From: Ruegeria sp. EL01
GTDB taxonomy: Bacteria; Pseudomonadota; Alphaproteobacteria; Rhodobacterales; Rhodobacteraceae
Direction: 5' to 3'
Length of the DNA stretch: 64,000 bases
NCBI RefSeq assembly: GCF_900313035.1
Contig: NZ_OMPS01000047.1
Coordinates: 1 to 64,000 of the forward strand
The number at the start of each line of letters is the position of its first letter. Position 1 is the stretch's first letter. Below the pieces are notes generated by a model, which had not been told where the DNA came from, made no database searches, and saw only the letters and a program-made list of their open reading frames with translations. The position numbers and the translations under genes were made by a program. Shown here one piece after another: positions 52,047 through 61,779 of the stretch.

Positions 52047-53837
52047 TTATTGTTTGATCACATTGACAAAGGCGCTGTCGTCATCCAGCGCCAGGCTGGT
52101 ATCCAGCGTCACGTGGTGGAACCGCGCAGCGGCAAAATCATCGTGAATGGCAAAGCCAACGGTGTAGGTCTGCCCGGGTTCCAGCGGCACATCGCCGGGC
52201 GCGCCAGAGATCAACGGACGGGTAAACACAACGGTCCACATCCCCCCGGACAGCTCGGCGGAAGCGGCAATCTCGCCCTCATTGACCACGCGCTGTTCCA
52301 GCAGATAGCCATTTGAGGCGCTACCATCTGCATAAACGCGCATCAGGTCGAGGAATGTGCCGTCCGTCAGATACTGCTCAATCTGCGCTTCGGCCTGCAG
52401 TTTGTCCCAACCACCCAGCGCCTTGCCACGGCGACCTTTGACCTCAACCTCGGTACGACTTTCGCTGATGTATTTGGTCACCGTGTCCTGAGCCGTCATG
52501 CGACCCGCGACATCACCATTGGCAGCAATTGCGTCCGCCTCGGGCGCGAAGGGCATATAGGTGTTGTCCGCATGACACGAAGCCCAGCAACCTACCTGAT
52601 CGCCCATCTCGATCCCGGTGCCAGAGATCATCATGGCGACCTTGATCTGGTTGTCCGGGTCCATCTTGCCGCCATCGACAAAAGGCGCCGGGTTGTGACC
52701 CGCATCGGGCCATTGCAGACGGATATAGAGGTTTTCGTCGTCATGGGCCGCCTGTACCGTCGCGTCGATCACACCGCGCTTGCCAGGGATCGGGGTCGGT
52801 TCCAATTCACCGCCTGCAACGATCTTGTTGCCGATCATATCCAGCTCTTTGGCGTGACATGTGGTGCATTGGTCGCCACCTTTGGTCAACGGACGCGCGC
52901 CACCGTGGAACTTGCCGTTCTGCACCCATTCAAACGAGGCCTGACCGGGGTAAAACAACTTCAGATCCGCGCTGACCACAGCTCTCCAGTCGATATCAAC
53001 GCCAACATCACCGTCGCCACCGCTTGCGGGTGCTGCGGCCTCTTCACCAGCAGCACTGGCGCGTTCTTCGGCCACTGCCGCATCAACGGCAGCTGCGATC
53101 TGAGCCTGCACAGCCTCTTGTTGTGCTTGTTTTGCTGCTTTTTCCACCTCGGCTGCGGCAGCCTCTTTGGTTTCGATCCTCTCAAGGCTGGCCAGATATT
53201 CGGCCGGGATTTCGCGGATGAAGTCTGGGTTCGGGGTCTCAAGCTGTTCCAGATACTCTTCGTCGGCCCGTTCACGGGCGTCCGAATGCGCAATTCCTTT
53301 GTGACAGTCGATACAGGTCTGGCCGACCTGCATCGCATTTAGGTGCTGCTGACGGGCGCGCGGTTTCTGAAACTCGGGCATCATCGATTCAAAGTCATGG
53401 CAGTTTCGGCACTCGCGCGAGTCGGTGGCTTTCATCCGCTCCCATTCGTTCATCGCCAGATGCACGCGCTTGGCTTCGAATTTCTCGCGGGTGTTGATGG
53501 TGCCGACCATCTTGCCATACAGCTCCTTAGATGCCTTGATCTTGCGGATCATCTTGTGGGTCCAGTCCTTGGGCACGTGGCAGTCGGAACAGACCGCACC
53601 CACGCCAGACCGGTTCACGTCATGGATCGTGCCGGTGTATTCCTCGTAGACGAAATCGCGCATCTCGTGGCACGAGATACAGAATTCCTTGGTGTTGGTG
53701 GCTTCCATGGCGGTGTTGAAACCGCCCCAGAAGATGATGCCAGCGGCAAAAGCCGCGGCGATCCCGGCCACGGGCATTCCCCACAGGAAATACCGACGCC
53801 AGATCGGTTTTTTCTTATCCGGTTCGGGCTGGGTCAT
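52047..53837 (-). CDS. NapC/NirT-type tetraheme cytochrome fused to ethylbenzene-dehydrogenase-like heme domain
   Basis: A 596-aa fusion. An N-terminal membrane anchor (residues about 15-40) precedes a NapC/NirT domain with four heme sites: CISCH 53-57, CSDCH 83-87, CRNCH 143-147 and CIDCH 175-179. An Ala/Glu-rich coiled-coil linker spans about 222-270. The C-terminal domain has CTTCH 324-328, an unusual CX3CH site CWASCH 417-422, and strands such as NLYIRLQWPDAG like the heme-b-binding gamma subunit of ethylbenzene dehydrogenase. It probably moves quinol electrons to NirS or the cupredoxin. It lies 141 bases after nirS, with a hairpin between. Confidence 0.85.
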   Translation of the reverse strand: MTQPEPDKKKPIWRRYFLWGMPVAGIAAAFAAGIIFWGGFNTAMEATNTKEFCISCHEMRDFVYEEYTGTIHDVNRSGVGAVCSDCHVPKDWTHKMIRKIKASKELYGKMVGTINTREKFEAKRVHLAMNEWERMKATDSRECRNCHDFESMMPEFQKPRARQQHLNAMQVGQTCIDCHKGIAHSDARERADEEYLEQLETPNPDFIREIPAEYLASLERIETKEAAAAEVEKAAKQAQQEAVQAQIAAAVDAAVAEERASAAGEEAAAPASGGDGDVGVDIDWRAVVSADLKLFYPGQASFEWVQNGKFHGGARPLTKGGDQCTTCHAKELDMIGNKIVAGGELEPTPIPGKRGVIDATVQAAHDDENLYIRLQWPDAGHNPAPFVDGGKMDPDNQIKVAMMISGTGIEMGDQVGCWASCHADNTYMPFAPEADAIAANGDVAGRMTAQDTVTKYISESRTEVEVKGRRGKALGGWDKLQAEAQIEQYLTDGTFLDLMRVYADGSASNGYLLEQRVVNEGEIAASAELSGGMWTVVFTRPLISGAPGDVPLEPGQTYTVGFAIHDDFAAARFHHVTLDTSLALDDDSAFVNVIKQ

Positions 53838-53929
53838 ATCCGGGCTCCGTTTTGGCTGTCTTGGCTGCCGTGATTGGCATACCGGTGGATTGGGCTGATG
53901 GTTCGCCGGGACTGGGCCCAGAAATCAAA

Positions 53930-53958
53930 GAAAGGGCGGGCGATGGGCCCGCCCTTTC
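53930..53958 (-). terminator. Strong hairpin after nirS
   Basis: A perfect 12-bp GC-rich stem, gaaagggcgggc (53930-53941) and gcccgccctttc (53947-53958), with a 5-base loop lies 20 bases beyond the nirS stop. In the direction of transcription it is followed by the T-rich ctttgatttc. It could terminate most nirS transcripts and lower expression of the cytochrome gene downstream. Confidence 0.75.
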
Positions 53959-53978
53959 CGGTGTTACTTTCAAACCCG

Positions 53979-55655
53979 TCAGGTGACGTGGTTCGACCGG
54001 TTGTAGACGTTGAACTTACCGGTCGGAGCGTAGAGTCCTTCGATGCGACCAATTTCTTCCAGTGTCTTGGCGTCGAAGATCACGATCTGACCGTTGGGTT
54101 CCAACGAATCCGACAGGTTCCATTTAGAGACCCAGACCTCGGTGCCATCCGCATTGAATTCGAAGTGAACAGCGGCGCTGCCTTCGTCTTCGGTGATCTG
54201 GATGGTTTTCACTATCTCGCCGGTCTCTTTCGAGATGACCTGCACCGATTGCTGTACTTCAGGCTCGGGGTGTTTGGTCTGATCCGCCCAGATGTAGTCC
54301 GAGTTCGGATGGGTGCGGACAAACAGACCGGGTCCGTCGGTTTCGACCTCGTAACAGATCTTCCAGGCATCATCCGGGCGGTTTTCCGGATCATTGCCCC
54401 AGACCGTCACGGTGCCGACGCCAAGGTGCGTCGTGCCAGCGACCGGACCGCAATTCGGATCATTCCAGTTGGCGCCCGGACCGGGGTGTGGCAACGCAGC
54501 GGTGTCGATCATCGCCTCAAGCTTGTGGGTCTCGGTATCGACGACGACCATCTTGTTCGACGCGTTTGCCGCGATCTGGAAGTACCGTCCTGTGGGATCA
54601 AAAAACCCGTCATGCAGGAACTTGGCGCTGTCGATCTTGTCGATCCGCAAATTGTCGAGGTCGGTGTAATCCACCTGCCATAGCTGGCCGAGTTCCTTGA
54701 CCGCAACAATCCATGTCGGCTCGTTCGGAGTGGTGTAGATGGCAGCCACGCGGGCCTCTTCCACGTAATCGCCGTCCACGTTCACGCCGCGGGTCGATAC
54801 AACCTTGACCGGTTCCATTGTCTGGGCATCAACGATGGCGAAATGAGGTGGCCAATAGCCCCCACCGATAACGTATTTCCCGTCGCCGGACACCGCGACA
54901 TCGCGGGCGTCATAGGCAATCTTGACCTCGGAAACCAACATCTTGTCCGGCGTTTGCCAAAGGTCAATCTTGGTCATCTTGCCGTCTCGACCCATGGTGT
55001 ACCAGAAACGACCGGGTTGTTCGGGCTCTTCCAGCGCATGGTGTTCGGACGCTTTCAGAACATGCACCGCATAGCCGGTCGGGATATGCGTCAGCACCTC
55101 TTTGGTGTCACCGTCGATCACGGCCACCTTGCCCACGTCACGTTCGATAACGACAAAGAAGTTTTCCCAGTTGCGGCCATGCAGTGGCTCGGTCGGGTAG
55201 TCTTCTTCTTCGACATAAACCTTGCGGGTCGCCATCATTTGCTCAAGCGACATCTCTGGCGGCTTGGGCGCATCCATCATGATGTATGTCGCCATATCCT
55301 TGATTTCCTGCTCGGACATTATGTCCGAGAAGTTGTTCATGCCGCCCTCGGTTCCCCAGGCGATGATCTTTTCAAGGCGTTCCTGACCCAACTGAAGGGT
55401 CCCACCTTCGGTCACAGTGCCGTCGGCTGCGGTCTTTTTCCAATGTGGTTCCAGGTTTTTACCTGTGGCACCTTTGCGCAAAACGCCGTGACAGCCTGCG
55501 CATTGTTCAAAGTAAAGCTGTTTGGACGATTCAAAGGCTTCGTCGCTCAATGCTGGCTCTTCGGCTAAGGCTGGCGCAGCGACGCTGCCCAGCAACATTG
55601 CCAAACCGACCCCGAAGGCGCGGCCCGTTTTGTTGTAGCTGATTCCAAGTGACAT
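53979..55655 (-). CDS. nirS: Cytochrome cd1 nitrite reductase NirS
   Basis: A 558-aa NirS that reduces nitrite to NO in the periplasm. The start at 55655 (MSLGISYNKTGRAFG) has GGAGAGTG upstream and gives a signal peptide ending PALA. Heme c is bound at CAGCH (Cys52-His56), with KNLEPHWKKTAADGTVTEGG after it. The d1 propeller follows (NWENFFVVIERDVGKVAVID, KMTKIDLW). All parts are full length. An FNR-type box lies 63 bases upstream. Confidence 0.97.
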   Translation of the reverse strand: MSLGISYNKTGRAFGVGLAMLLGSVAAPALAEEPALSDEAFESSKQLYFEQCAGCHGVLRKGATGKNLEPHWKKTAADGTVTEGGTLQLGQERLEKIIAWGTEGGMNNFSDIMSEQEIKDMATYIMMDAPKPPEMSLEQMMATRKVYVEEEDYPTEPLHGRNWENFFVVIERDVGKVAVIDGDTKEVLTHIPTGYAVHVLKASEHHALEEPEQPGRFWYTMGRDGKMTKIDLWQTPDKMLVSEVKIAYDARDVAVSGDGKYVIGGGYWPPHFAIVDAQTMEPVKVVSTRGVNVDGDYVEEARVAAIYTTPNEPTWIVAVKELGQLWQVDYTDLDNLRIDKIDSAKFLHDGFFDPTGRYFQIAANASNKMVVVDTETHKLEAMIDTAALPHPGPGANWNDPNCGPVAGTTHLGVGTVTVWGNDPENRPDDAWKICYEVETDGPGLFVRTHPNSDYIWADQTKHPEPEVQQSVQVISKETGEIVKTIQITEDEGSAAVHFEFNADGTEVWVSKWNLSDSLEPNGQIVIFDAKTLEEIGRIEGLYAPTGKFNVYNRSNHVT

Positions 55656-55717
55656 GATCACTCTCCATTTGCGTGGTGAGGCAAGGCAGAAGGTGCGGCA
55701 GGCGCAGCGCCCGCTCC

Positions 55718-55731
55718 TTGACCAAAGTCAA
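55718..55731 (-). promoter_or_regulatory. FNR/NnrR-type box upstream of nirS
   Basis: TTGACCAAAGTCAA is a perfect palindrome of the TTGAC-N4-GTCAA class. It lies 63 bases before the nirS ATG and is the best match of the six boxes in the window. Confidence 0.85.
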
Positions 55732-55820
55732 CGAGAGGGGCAGAAACCTGCGAAGAAACCCCATCAATTGCGCGAAAAAGGCGGCGAAAACCTGTGTTTC
55801 AAACACATATTTTCGCCCTT

Positions 55821-55834
55821 TTGATTTTGGTTAA
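55821..55834 (+). promoter_or_regulatory. FNR/NnrR-type box upstream of nnrS
   Basis: TTGATTTTGGTTAA is a good half-symmetric match to the FNR class. It lies about 64 bases before the nnrS ATG in the 242-base divergent region shared with nirS. A separate box for nirS lies about 90 bases away. Confidence 0.7.
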
Positions 55835-55897
55835 GTGCCGGGCGAACCTGCGCTGCTAGGTCTGGATCAAACACACTCCGACCCAGGGAGAGCGGAT

Positions 55898-57094
55898 ATG
55901 CCAGCGGCAATCTCACGCCTTTTCTCAGAAGGCTTTCGCATTTTTTTCTTGTCTGCCGGGCTTTACGGTTTGTTTGCCGGATGTGCCTGGGGTCTGTGGT
56001 TGGCAATGCAGACGGGCACGGTGCCCTTCGAGGCGGCGCCTTTTGCAATGACCCCACCGATGTGGCACGCCCACGAGATGATTTTTGGATATGCCGCCGC
56101 TGCGTTGGGTGGGTTCTTTCTAACCGCCGTCCCTAATTGGACCGGCAGCCCCGAGGCGCGCGTGGGCTTTATCACTCTGGCCGCTGCGCTTTGGTTCGCG
56201 GGGCGGCTTGCGATGTGGTTTTCGGCGTCTTTGCCACCGGCGGCGGTGGCTGTTATCGATTTGGCATTTGTGCCGGTTCTCGCTGCCAAAATCGCCAGCC
56301 AGCTGATCCGCCGACCAAAACCGCAGAACTTGGTGTTTCTGGCTTTTCTCACCTTCATATGGCTCGCCAATCTGATGACCCATCTGGAATGGATCGGTGC
56401 AACGGATGAGACGCTACAGACCGGCCTGCGCGCCGGGTTGCTGACGCTTTGCGCCATGATCGCAATTCTGGGCGGTCGGATCACACCCGCATTTACCCGC
56501 AACGCGATGAAGCGGGCTGGTGAACCCGAAGCAAGCTGGCCGGTATCAATGGCACGTCTGAACAAGCCCGCAATGGTGCTGGCCTTGGTCCTGCCACTGA
56601 GCGCTCTGATGGTCGGTACAGCCGGTCTTACCGGCGTGCTGGCTGTAACGCTGGGAACGGTTCAAGCGGTGCGAATGGCGCGTTGGCGAGTGGGTTGGGC
56701 CCTGAGTCAGCCGATTCTGATCGCTCTGCATCTGGGTCTTGGCATGTTGGCGCTGGGGTTGGTGCTGTGGGGGCTGGCAGTATTAGGCTATGGCAATGAA
56801 GTCGCTGCGTTGCATGTTCTTGGCATTGGCTGCGTTGGCGGCATGACCCTGGCCATGATGAGCCGCGCCGCGCTGGGTCATACGGGTCGATCTTTGGTCG
56901 CGCCGCCGCCGATGGCCGCAGCATATGGGCTGATGGCTGCCGCGGCTGTGCTCAGGTGGGTTGGATCGGGGTTGGATAATGGCTACCTGACCGCAATGTT
57001 GATGGCAGACGGGCTGTGGATTGCGGCCATCACGCTGTACCTGATTGCCATGTGGCCGGCACTGACCGGATCGCGCTTGGCCTCGCAGTCCTGA
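55898..57094 (+). CDS. nnrS: NnrS heme/copper membrane protein
   Basis: A 398-aa protein starting MPAAISRLFSEGFRIFFLSA, with a GGGAGAG site. It has about 12 membrane helices and NnrS family motifs: MWHAHEMIFGYAAAALGGFF, TAVPNWTG, GGRITPAFTRNAM, ALHVLGIGCVGGMTLAMMSR and ALGHTGR. NnrS protects against NO-related stress and is common beside nir/nor genes. It precedes norC by 105 bases. Confidence 0.92.
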   Translation: MPAAISRLFSEGFRIFFLSAGLYGLFAGCAWGLWLAMQTGTVPFEAAPFAMTPPMWHAHEMIFGYAAAALGGFFLTAVPNWTGSPEARVGFITLAAALWFAGRLAMWFSASLPPAAVAVIDLAFVPVLAAKIASQLIRRPKPQNLVFLAFLTFIWLANLMTHLEWIGATDETLQTGLRAGLLTLCAMIAILGGRITPAFTRNAMKRAGEPEASWPVSMARLNKPAMVLALVLPLSALMVGTAGLTGVLAVTLGTVQAVRMARWRVGWALSQPILIALHLGLGMLALGLVLWGLAVLGYGNEVAALHVLGIGCVGGMTLAMMSRAALGHTGRSLVAPPPMAAAYGLMAAAAVLRWVGSGLDNGYLTAMLMADGLWIAAITLYLIAMWPALTGSRLASQS

Positions 57095-57122
57095 CCGGAC
57101 AATTGGTTTCCTGCGACCTGTC

Positions 57123-57136
57123 TTGACTTTCGTTAA
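57123..57136 (+). promoter_or_regulatory. FNR/NnrR-type box upstream of norC
   Basis: TTGACTTTCGTTAA lies 63 bases before the norC ATG. The spacing is the same as that of the nirS box, as expected for a class II-like activator position. Confidence 0.8.
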
Positions 57137-57199
57137 GGCGGTCACGCCACCCCGTCGCCATTGTGCTTCTAATAGCTAATCGGCGCAAAGGAGAGCGCG

Positions 57200-57649
57200 A
57201 TGCGAGAAGTCATGACAAAGAGCATGGCTCGCAATATTTTCTATGGCGGGTCACTGTTCTTCATTCTAATTTTTGTGGCCCTATCGGCCCATTCCCATCT
57301 GTATATCGTCAATTCCGAGAACGCGGCGAAACTGGATGACAGCGTCATCCGCGGCAAGCATGTCTGGGAAAAACGCGCCTGCATCAACTGCCACACGATT
57401 CTGGGTGAAGGGGCTTACTTTGCCCCCGAGGTCGGCAACGTGATGACACGTTGGGACGTTTTGGACGACCCGGAATCGGCCTTTGAAGCCTTGAAAGGCT
57501 GGATGGAGGCGCAGCCGACCGAAATTCCCGGTCGCCGGCAGATGCCGCAATTCAACCTCAGCGACGAAGAAATTCGCGACCTGACCAACTTTCTGATCTG
57601 GACGGACAATATCGACGCTCAGGACTGGCCGCCGAACGACGCCGGCTGA
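57200..57649 (+). CDS. norC: NorC, nitric oxide reductase cytochrome c subunit
   Basis: A 149-aa protein with an N-terminal membrane anchor (IFYGGSLFFILIFVALSA) and a periplasmic heme c site CINCH (Cys61-His65) in KRACINCHTILGEGAYFAPE. The Met ligand is in RRQMPQFNLS. It carries electrons to NorB. It is 15 bases before norB. Confidence 0.96.
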   Translation: MREVMTKSMARNIFYGGSLFFILIFVALSAHSHLYIVNSENAAKLDDSVIRGKHVWEKRACINCHTILGEGAYFAPEVGNVMTRWDVLDDPESAFEALKGWMEAQPTEIPGRRQMPQFNLSDEEIRDLTNFLIWTDNIDAQDWPPNDAG

Positions 57650-57664
57650 GAAGGGAACGAGACA

Positions 57665-59032
57665 ATGAAATATGAATCGCAAAAAGTGGCCTATGCCTAT
57701 TTCGCCGTGGCGATGGGCCTATTCGTGATCCAGGTGCTGGGCGGTCTGCTGGCAGGCTGGATCTATGTATCCCCCAATTTCTTAAGCGAGCTGCTGCCGT
57801 TCAACATTGTGCGGATGCTACACACAAACGCGCTGATCGTCTGGCTGATCCTGGGCTTCTTTGGCGCGGCCTATTTCCTGATCCCGGAAGAGGCCGAGCG
57901 TGAGATTCACTCGACAAAGCTGGCCTATCTACAGCTGCTGATTCTTGTGGTTGGAACGCTGGGCGTGGTGCTGACCTATACCTTCAACCTGTTCGAAGGA
58001 AATTGGTTGCTGGGCAAAGAGGGGCGCGAGTTCCTTGAGCAGCCCAAATGGGTCAAGGCCGGTATCGTCGTGGCCGCACTGATCTTTCTGTACAACGTGT
58101 CGATGACAGTTCTGAAGGGCAAGAAGACCGCGATCACCAACATCCTGTTGTTGGGTCTGTGGGGTCTGGCGCTGCTGTTCCTGTTTGCCTTCTACAATCC
58201 GGGCAACCTGTCCTTGGACAAGCAATACTGGTGGTATGTAGTCCACCTATGGGTCGAAGGTGTGTGGGAACTGATCATGGCCTCGATCCTGGCCTACCTG
58301 ATGCTGAAGCTGACAGGTGTGGACCGCGAGATCGTCGAGAAATGGCTTTATGTCATCGTGGCTGCCGCGCTGTTCTCGGGCATTCTTGGCACAGGCCACC
58401 ATTATTACTGGATCGGTACACCTGGGTATTGGCAGTGGATCGGATCGATCTTCTCAAGCCTCGAAGTGATCCCGTTCTTCGCGATGATGGCCTTTGCCTT
58501 CGTCATGGTCTGGAAGGGCCGCCGGGACCATCCCAACAAGGCCGCACTGTTGTGGTCGCTGGGCTGTGCCACATTGGCTTTCTTCGGAGCCGGCGTCTGG
58601 GGCTTCCTGCATACGCTGCACGGTGTGAACTATTACACCCACGGCACACAGATCACCGCAGCGCACGGTCACCTGGCCTTCTACGGTGCCTATGTCTGCC
58701 TCAATCTGGCGATCTTCAGCTATGCAATGCCGATCCTGAAAAACCGGGATCCGTATAATCAGGTGCTGAACATGGGATCGTTCTGGCTGATGACCAGCGG
58801 CATGGTCTTCATGACCTTCGTGCTGACATTCGGTGGGACCGTTCAAACGCATATGCAGCGGGTGGTCGGTGATTACTTCATGGACGTGCAGGATCAGATC
58901 GCGATCTTCTACTGGATGCGCTTTGGCTCTGGTCTGGTCGTGGTCATTGGTGCGCTGTTGTTCATGTACGCCATCTGGGTGCCTCGGAGAGAGGTCATTG
59001 AACCGGGTGCAGCCGAAACCCCTGCGGAGTGA
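57665..59032 (+). CDS. norB: NorB, nitric oxide reductase catalytic subunit
   Basis: A 455-aa twelve-helix heme-copper-family protein that reduces NO to N2O. Key parts are MLHTNALIVWL, VVHLWVEGVWELIMA (FeB His and catalytic Glu), GTGHHYYWIGTPGYWQWIG, and HGVNYYTHGTQITAAHGHLA. There is no quinol-oxidase extension, so this is a cNor paired with NorC. Its stop overlaps norQ. Confidence 0.97.
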   Translation: MKYESQKVAYAYFAVAMGLFVIQVLGGLLAGWIYVSPNFLSELLPFNIVRMLHTNALIVWLILGFFGAAYFLIPEEAEREIHSTKLAYLQLLILVVGTLGVVLTYTFNLFEGNWLLGKEGREFLEQPKWVKAGIVVAALIFLYNVSMTVLKGKKTAITNILLLGLWGLALLFLFAFYNPGNLSLDKQYWWYVVHLWVEGVWELIMASILAYLMLKLTGVDREIVEKWLYVIVAAALFSGILGTGHHYYWIGTPGYWQWIGSIFSSLEVIPFFAMMAFAFVMVWKGRRDHPNKAALLWSLGCATLAFFGAGVWGFLHTLHGVNYYTHGTQITAAHGHLAFYGAYVCLNLAIFSYAMPILKNRDPYNQVLNMGSFWLMTSGMVFMTFVLTFGGTVQTHMQRVVGDYFMDVQDQIAIFYWMRFGSGLVVVIGALLFMYAIWVPRREVIEPGAAETPAE

Positions 59033-59847
59033 TGGAAATGGACGGTTCTTTACAACTGGGAACGGGGGCGGCTGACGCCCCCTTCTACCTGGCTCAGGAC
59101 GACGAATGCGACGTGTTCGCCGCCGCCTATACCAACAACTTGCCAGTCCTGCTGAAGGGGCCGACAGGTTGCGGCAAGACCCGCTTTGTCGCGCATATGG
59201 CCGCAAGCCTTGGACGGCCGCTTTACACAGTGGCCTGCCACGACGACCTTGCTGCTGCCGACCTGATCGGTCGCTATCTGCTGAAAGGCGGAGAAACAGT
59301 CTGGGTCGATGGCCCCTTAACCCGCGCGGTGCGCGAAGGCGCGATTTGCTATCTCGATGAGGTGGTCGAGGCCCGCAAGGACGTCACCGTTGTTTTGCAC
59401 CCGCTGACCGACGACCGGCGTATCCTGCCGATCGACCGCACCGGCGAAGAACTTGAGGCCACGCCCGGCTTTATGTTGGTGGCCTCGTACAACCCCGGTT
59501 ACCAGAATATCCTGAAAACCCTGAAACCCTCGACCCGGCAGCGGTTCATTTCGCTGGAATTCGACTTCCCATCACCCGAAATGGAGGCAGAAGTTGTCGC
59601 ACAGGAAAGCGGGCTGGCTCTGGAACGTTGCAAACCGTTGGTTCGGCTGGCGGGAAAGCTGCGGGGCCTCAAAGGTCAGGATCTTGAGGAAGGCGTTTCC
59701 ACCCGTCTGGTCGTCTATGCCGCCACGCTAATCGCACAGGGTATGTCCACCGACCGCGCCATTCTTGCCGCCATGATCGAACCTCTGACCGATGACGAGG
59801 ACATCAAACGCGGGCTCCTCGATCTTGTCACGGCTGTCTTTGGGTGA
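59032..59847 (+). CDS. norQ: NorQ MoxR-type ATPase
   Basis: A 271-aa AAA+ ATPase. Walker A is GPTGCGKTRF and Walker B is CYLDEVVEARKDV, with MLVASYNPGYQNI. NorQ with NorD inserts the non-heme FeB into NorB. The ATG at 59032 overlaps the norB stop. An in-frame ATG at 59038 has better spacing to the GGAG, so the start is uncertain by two codons. Confidence 0.93.
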   Translation: MEMDGSLQLGTGAADAPFYLAQDDECDVFAAAYTNNLPVLLKGPTGCGKTRFVAHMAASLGRPLYTVACHDDLAAADLIGRYLLKGGETVWVDGPLTRAVREGAICYLDEVVEARKDVTVVLHPLTDDRRILPIDRTGEELEATPGFMLVASYNPGYQNILKTLKPSTRQRFISLEFDFPSPEMEAEVVAQESGLALERCKPLVRLAGKLRGLKGQDLEEGVSTRLVVYAATLIAQGMSTDRAILAAMIEPLTDDEDIKRGLLDLVTAVFG

Positions 59848-59856
59848 GGCCAACTG

Positions 59857-61779
59857 ATGGTTAAGATCGATTTTGAGCCATGGGAACCCGAAGAAACGAT
59901 CGGGAAACTATGGCACACCCTTGCCAGCCGCCTCGATGCACCTGAGGTGCATGTTGGAGCCGCGGTCGACCTTTCTGAGGTCGCGGGGCGGCTGGCAGTC
60001 CTCTTCCGAGGGCTTGGCGGTAGTCCGGGCGTTGAATTGCGCCCGGTCTCGCCCGAGGTTTCGCGTCACCGGCTGAGCTGGCGACGGCAGCTAGGGACCG
60101 AGGTCGAAATGATGCCACGCGCCTCGTTTGATGGCGAAGTATTGCGCCTGCCCGACAGTCTGGCTGTTTTTCCAGCACGTGAGGCCAATGGCGCATTGTA
60201 TGTCTGGCTCGCAGCTGTCGCTGCCCACGCAGGAACTCGAATAGCTGAAGAAGACCCCCTGCGCGCCGATCTACACGCTTTGACATCTGCACAAGCAATG
60301 GTCGAGGCCACGCTGGAAGATGCCCCCGGCCTGCGCCCGCTTTATACAGAGCTTTGCAAAGGTGTGCTGCACCAGCGCGATATCCCGAACCTGCCATCCG
60401 CCGAGGCCGCTGTTGAAGATCTGATCCGCCACATGCTGGGAGATCCTCAATCCCTGTCTGCGAAAGGCGCGCAGCTATTGACGCTGGACGACGATCTAAC
60501 CGCGCCGCGCGGGTACCAGCATTTCCGCCCGGTCCCTTTGTGGCCCGACCTGCGTGCTGTTGGGTTTTCCGAACATAACGAAGTTGAAAATCCTGACACC
60601 GACGGCCCTCCCGAGGAATCCGGCGAGAAAACTCACCGCGCCCGCCGCCGCAAATCCGATCAGGCCTCGCGCAGCGACAGTTTCATCCTGCACAAGTTTG
60701 AAGCTATCCTCAGCTGGGCCGAGTTCCTGAACATCAACCGCCGCATTGATGACGATGATCCCGACAATGCCAAAAAGGCAGCCGACGATCAGGAAGAGAT
60801 CGGCCTTGGGCAAATCTCCAAAGCGCCGCCCACCAAGCTGAAGCTGCACCTCGATCTGGCACCCGAGGATGTGAATCGCGAGCGCTTGTCTGGCCGTATT
60901 CTCTATCCCGAATGGGACGTGCGCACCGGGCGGTATCTGCCTGATCACGTCAACGTTCTGCTGTCAGATGCTGATATCCGCGAGGATGCCGCCGAATTCG
61001 GCAAAGACCCCGCCACCGCCCGCCGCATCCGCGCCGTGAAACGCCAGTTCGAAGCTCTTCGCCCAGGCCGTGTAATGACCCGAGGCCATCTGGACGGCGA
61101 TCAGTTGGACATCGAAACTGCCGTGCGTAGTGCCGTGGATCGACAAACCAGCGGTGAAGGAAACGAGCGCATTTGGATGCAATCCCGCCCCGAAGCCCGC
61201 GATCTGGCGGTATCGATCTTGCTGGATGTCAGCCGCTCCACAGAAAGCGCCGTCACAGGCCGCGCGGTGATTGACATTGAACGCGAGGCGTTGGCAGCGC
61301 TGGCCTGGGGCCTGAACGCCTGCGGCGACGACTTCGCCATCCACGCCTTCAGTTCGCTGAAACGTCAGCGCGTCTACGTCCAGCGCTGCAAACGCTTTGA
61401 CGAACCGATGGGCCCGATCATTGAACAGCGCATCGCATCGCTACGGCCCGGTCACTACACACGTCTTGGCGCAGCGATCCGCCATTGCTCGGCTGATCTG
61501 GCCGAACAATCCCGCAGACGCCGCCTTTTGCTGGTGATCACCGACGGCAAACCCAACGATCTGGACCACTACGAGGGTCGCCACGGTATCGAGGACACCT
61601 GTATGGCCGTGCGTGAAGCGCGTCGCGCCCGACAATCCGTGTTTGGCGTGACCATCGACAAAACCGGCAAAAGCTGGTTCCCACGCATGTTCGGGCAAGG
61701 CGGGTTCGCCGTCATCCCCGACCCCCAGCGCCTGACGATGGCCCTGCCGCAAATCTACCGCCAACTGGTCGGCGCATGA
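59857..61779 (+). CDS. norD: NorD VWA-domain protein
   Basis: A 640-aa protein. The C-terminal VWA domain has the MIDAS motif LLDVSRSTES, with LLLVITDGKPNDLDHYEG. The N-terminal part is helical and typical of NorD. It works with NorQ to activate NorCB. It starts 9 bases after norQ and overlaps norE by 4 bp. Confidence 0.93.
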   Translation: MVKIDFEPWEPEETIGKLWHTLASRLDAPEVHVGAAVDLSEVAGRLAVLFRGLGGSPGVELRPVSPEVSRHRLSWRRQLGTEVEMMPRASFDGEVLRLPDSLAVFPAREANGALYVWLAAVAAHAGTRIAEEDPLRADLHALTSAQAMVEATLEDAPGLRPLYTELCKGVLHQRDIPNLPSAEAAVEDLIRHMLGDPQSLSAKGAQLLTLDDDLTAPRGYQHFRPVPLWPDLRAVGFSEHNEVENPDTDGPPEESGEKTHRARRRKSDQASRSDSFILHKFEAILSWAEFLNINRRIDDDDPDNAKKAADDQEEIGLGQISKAPPTKLKLHLDLAPEDVNRERLSGRILYPEWDVRTGRYLPDHVNVLLSDADIREDAAEFGKDPATARRIRAVKRQFEALRPGRVMTRGHLDGDQLDIETAVRSAVDRQTSGEGNERIWMQSRPEARDLAVSILLDVSRSTESAVTGRAVIDIEREALAALAWGLNACGDDFAIHAFSSLKRQRVYVQRCKRFDEPMGPIIEQRIASLRPGHYTRLGAAIRHCSADLAEQSRRRRLLLVITDGKPNDLDHYEGRHGIEDTCMAVREARRARQSVFGVTIDKTGKSWFPRMFGQGGFAVIPDPQRLTMALPQIYRQLVGA

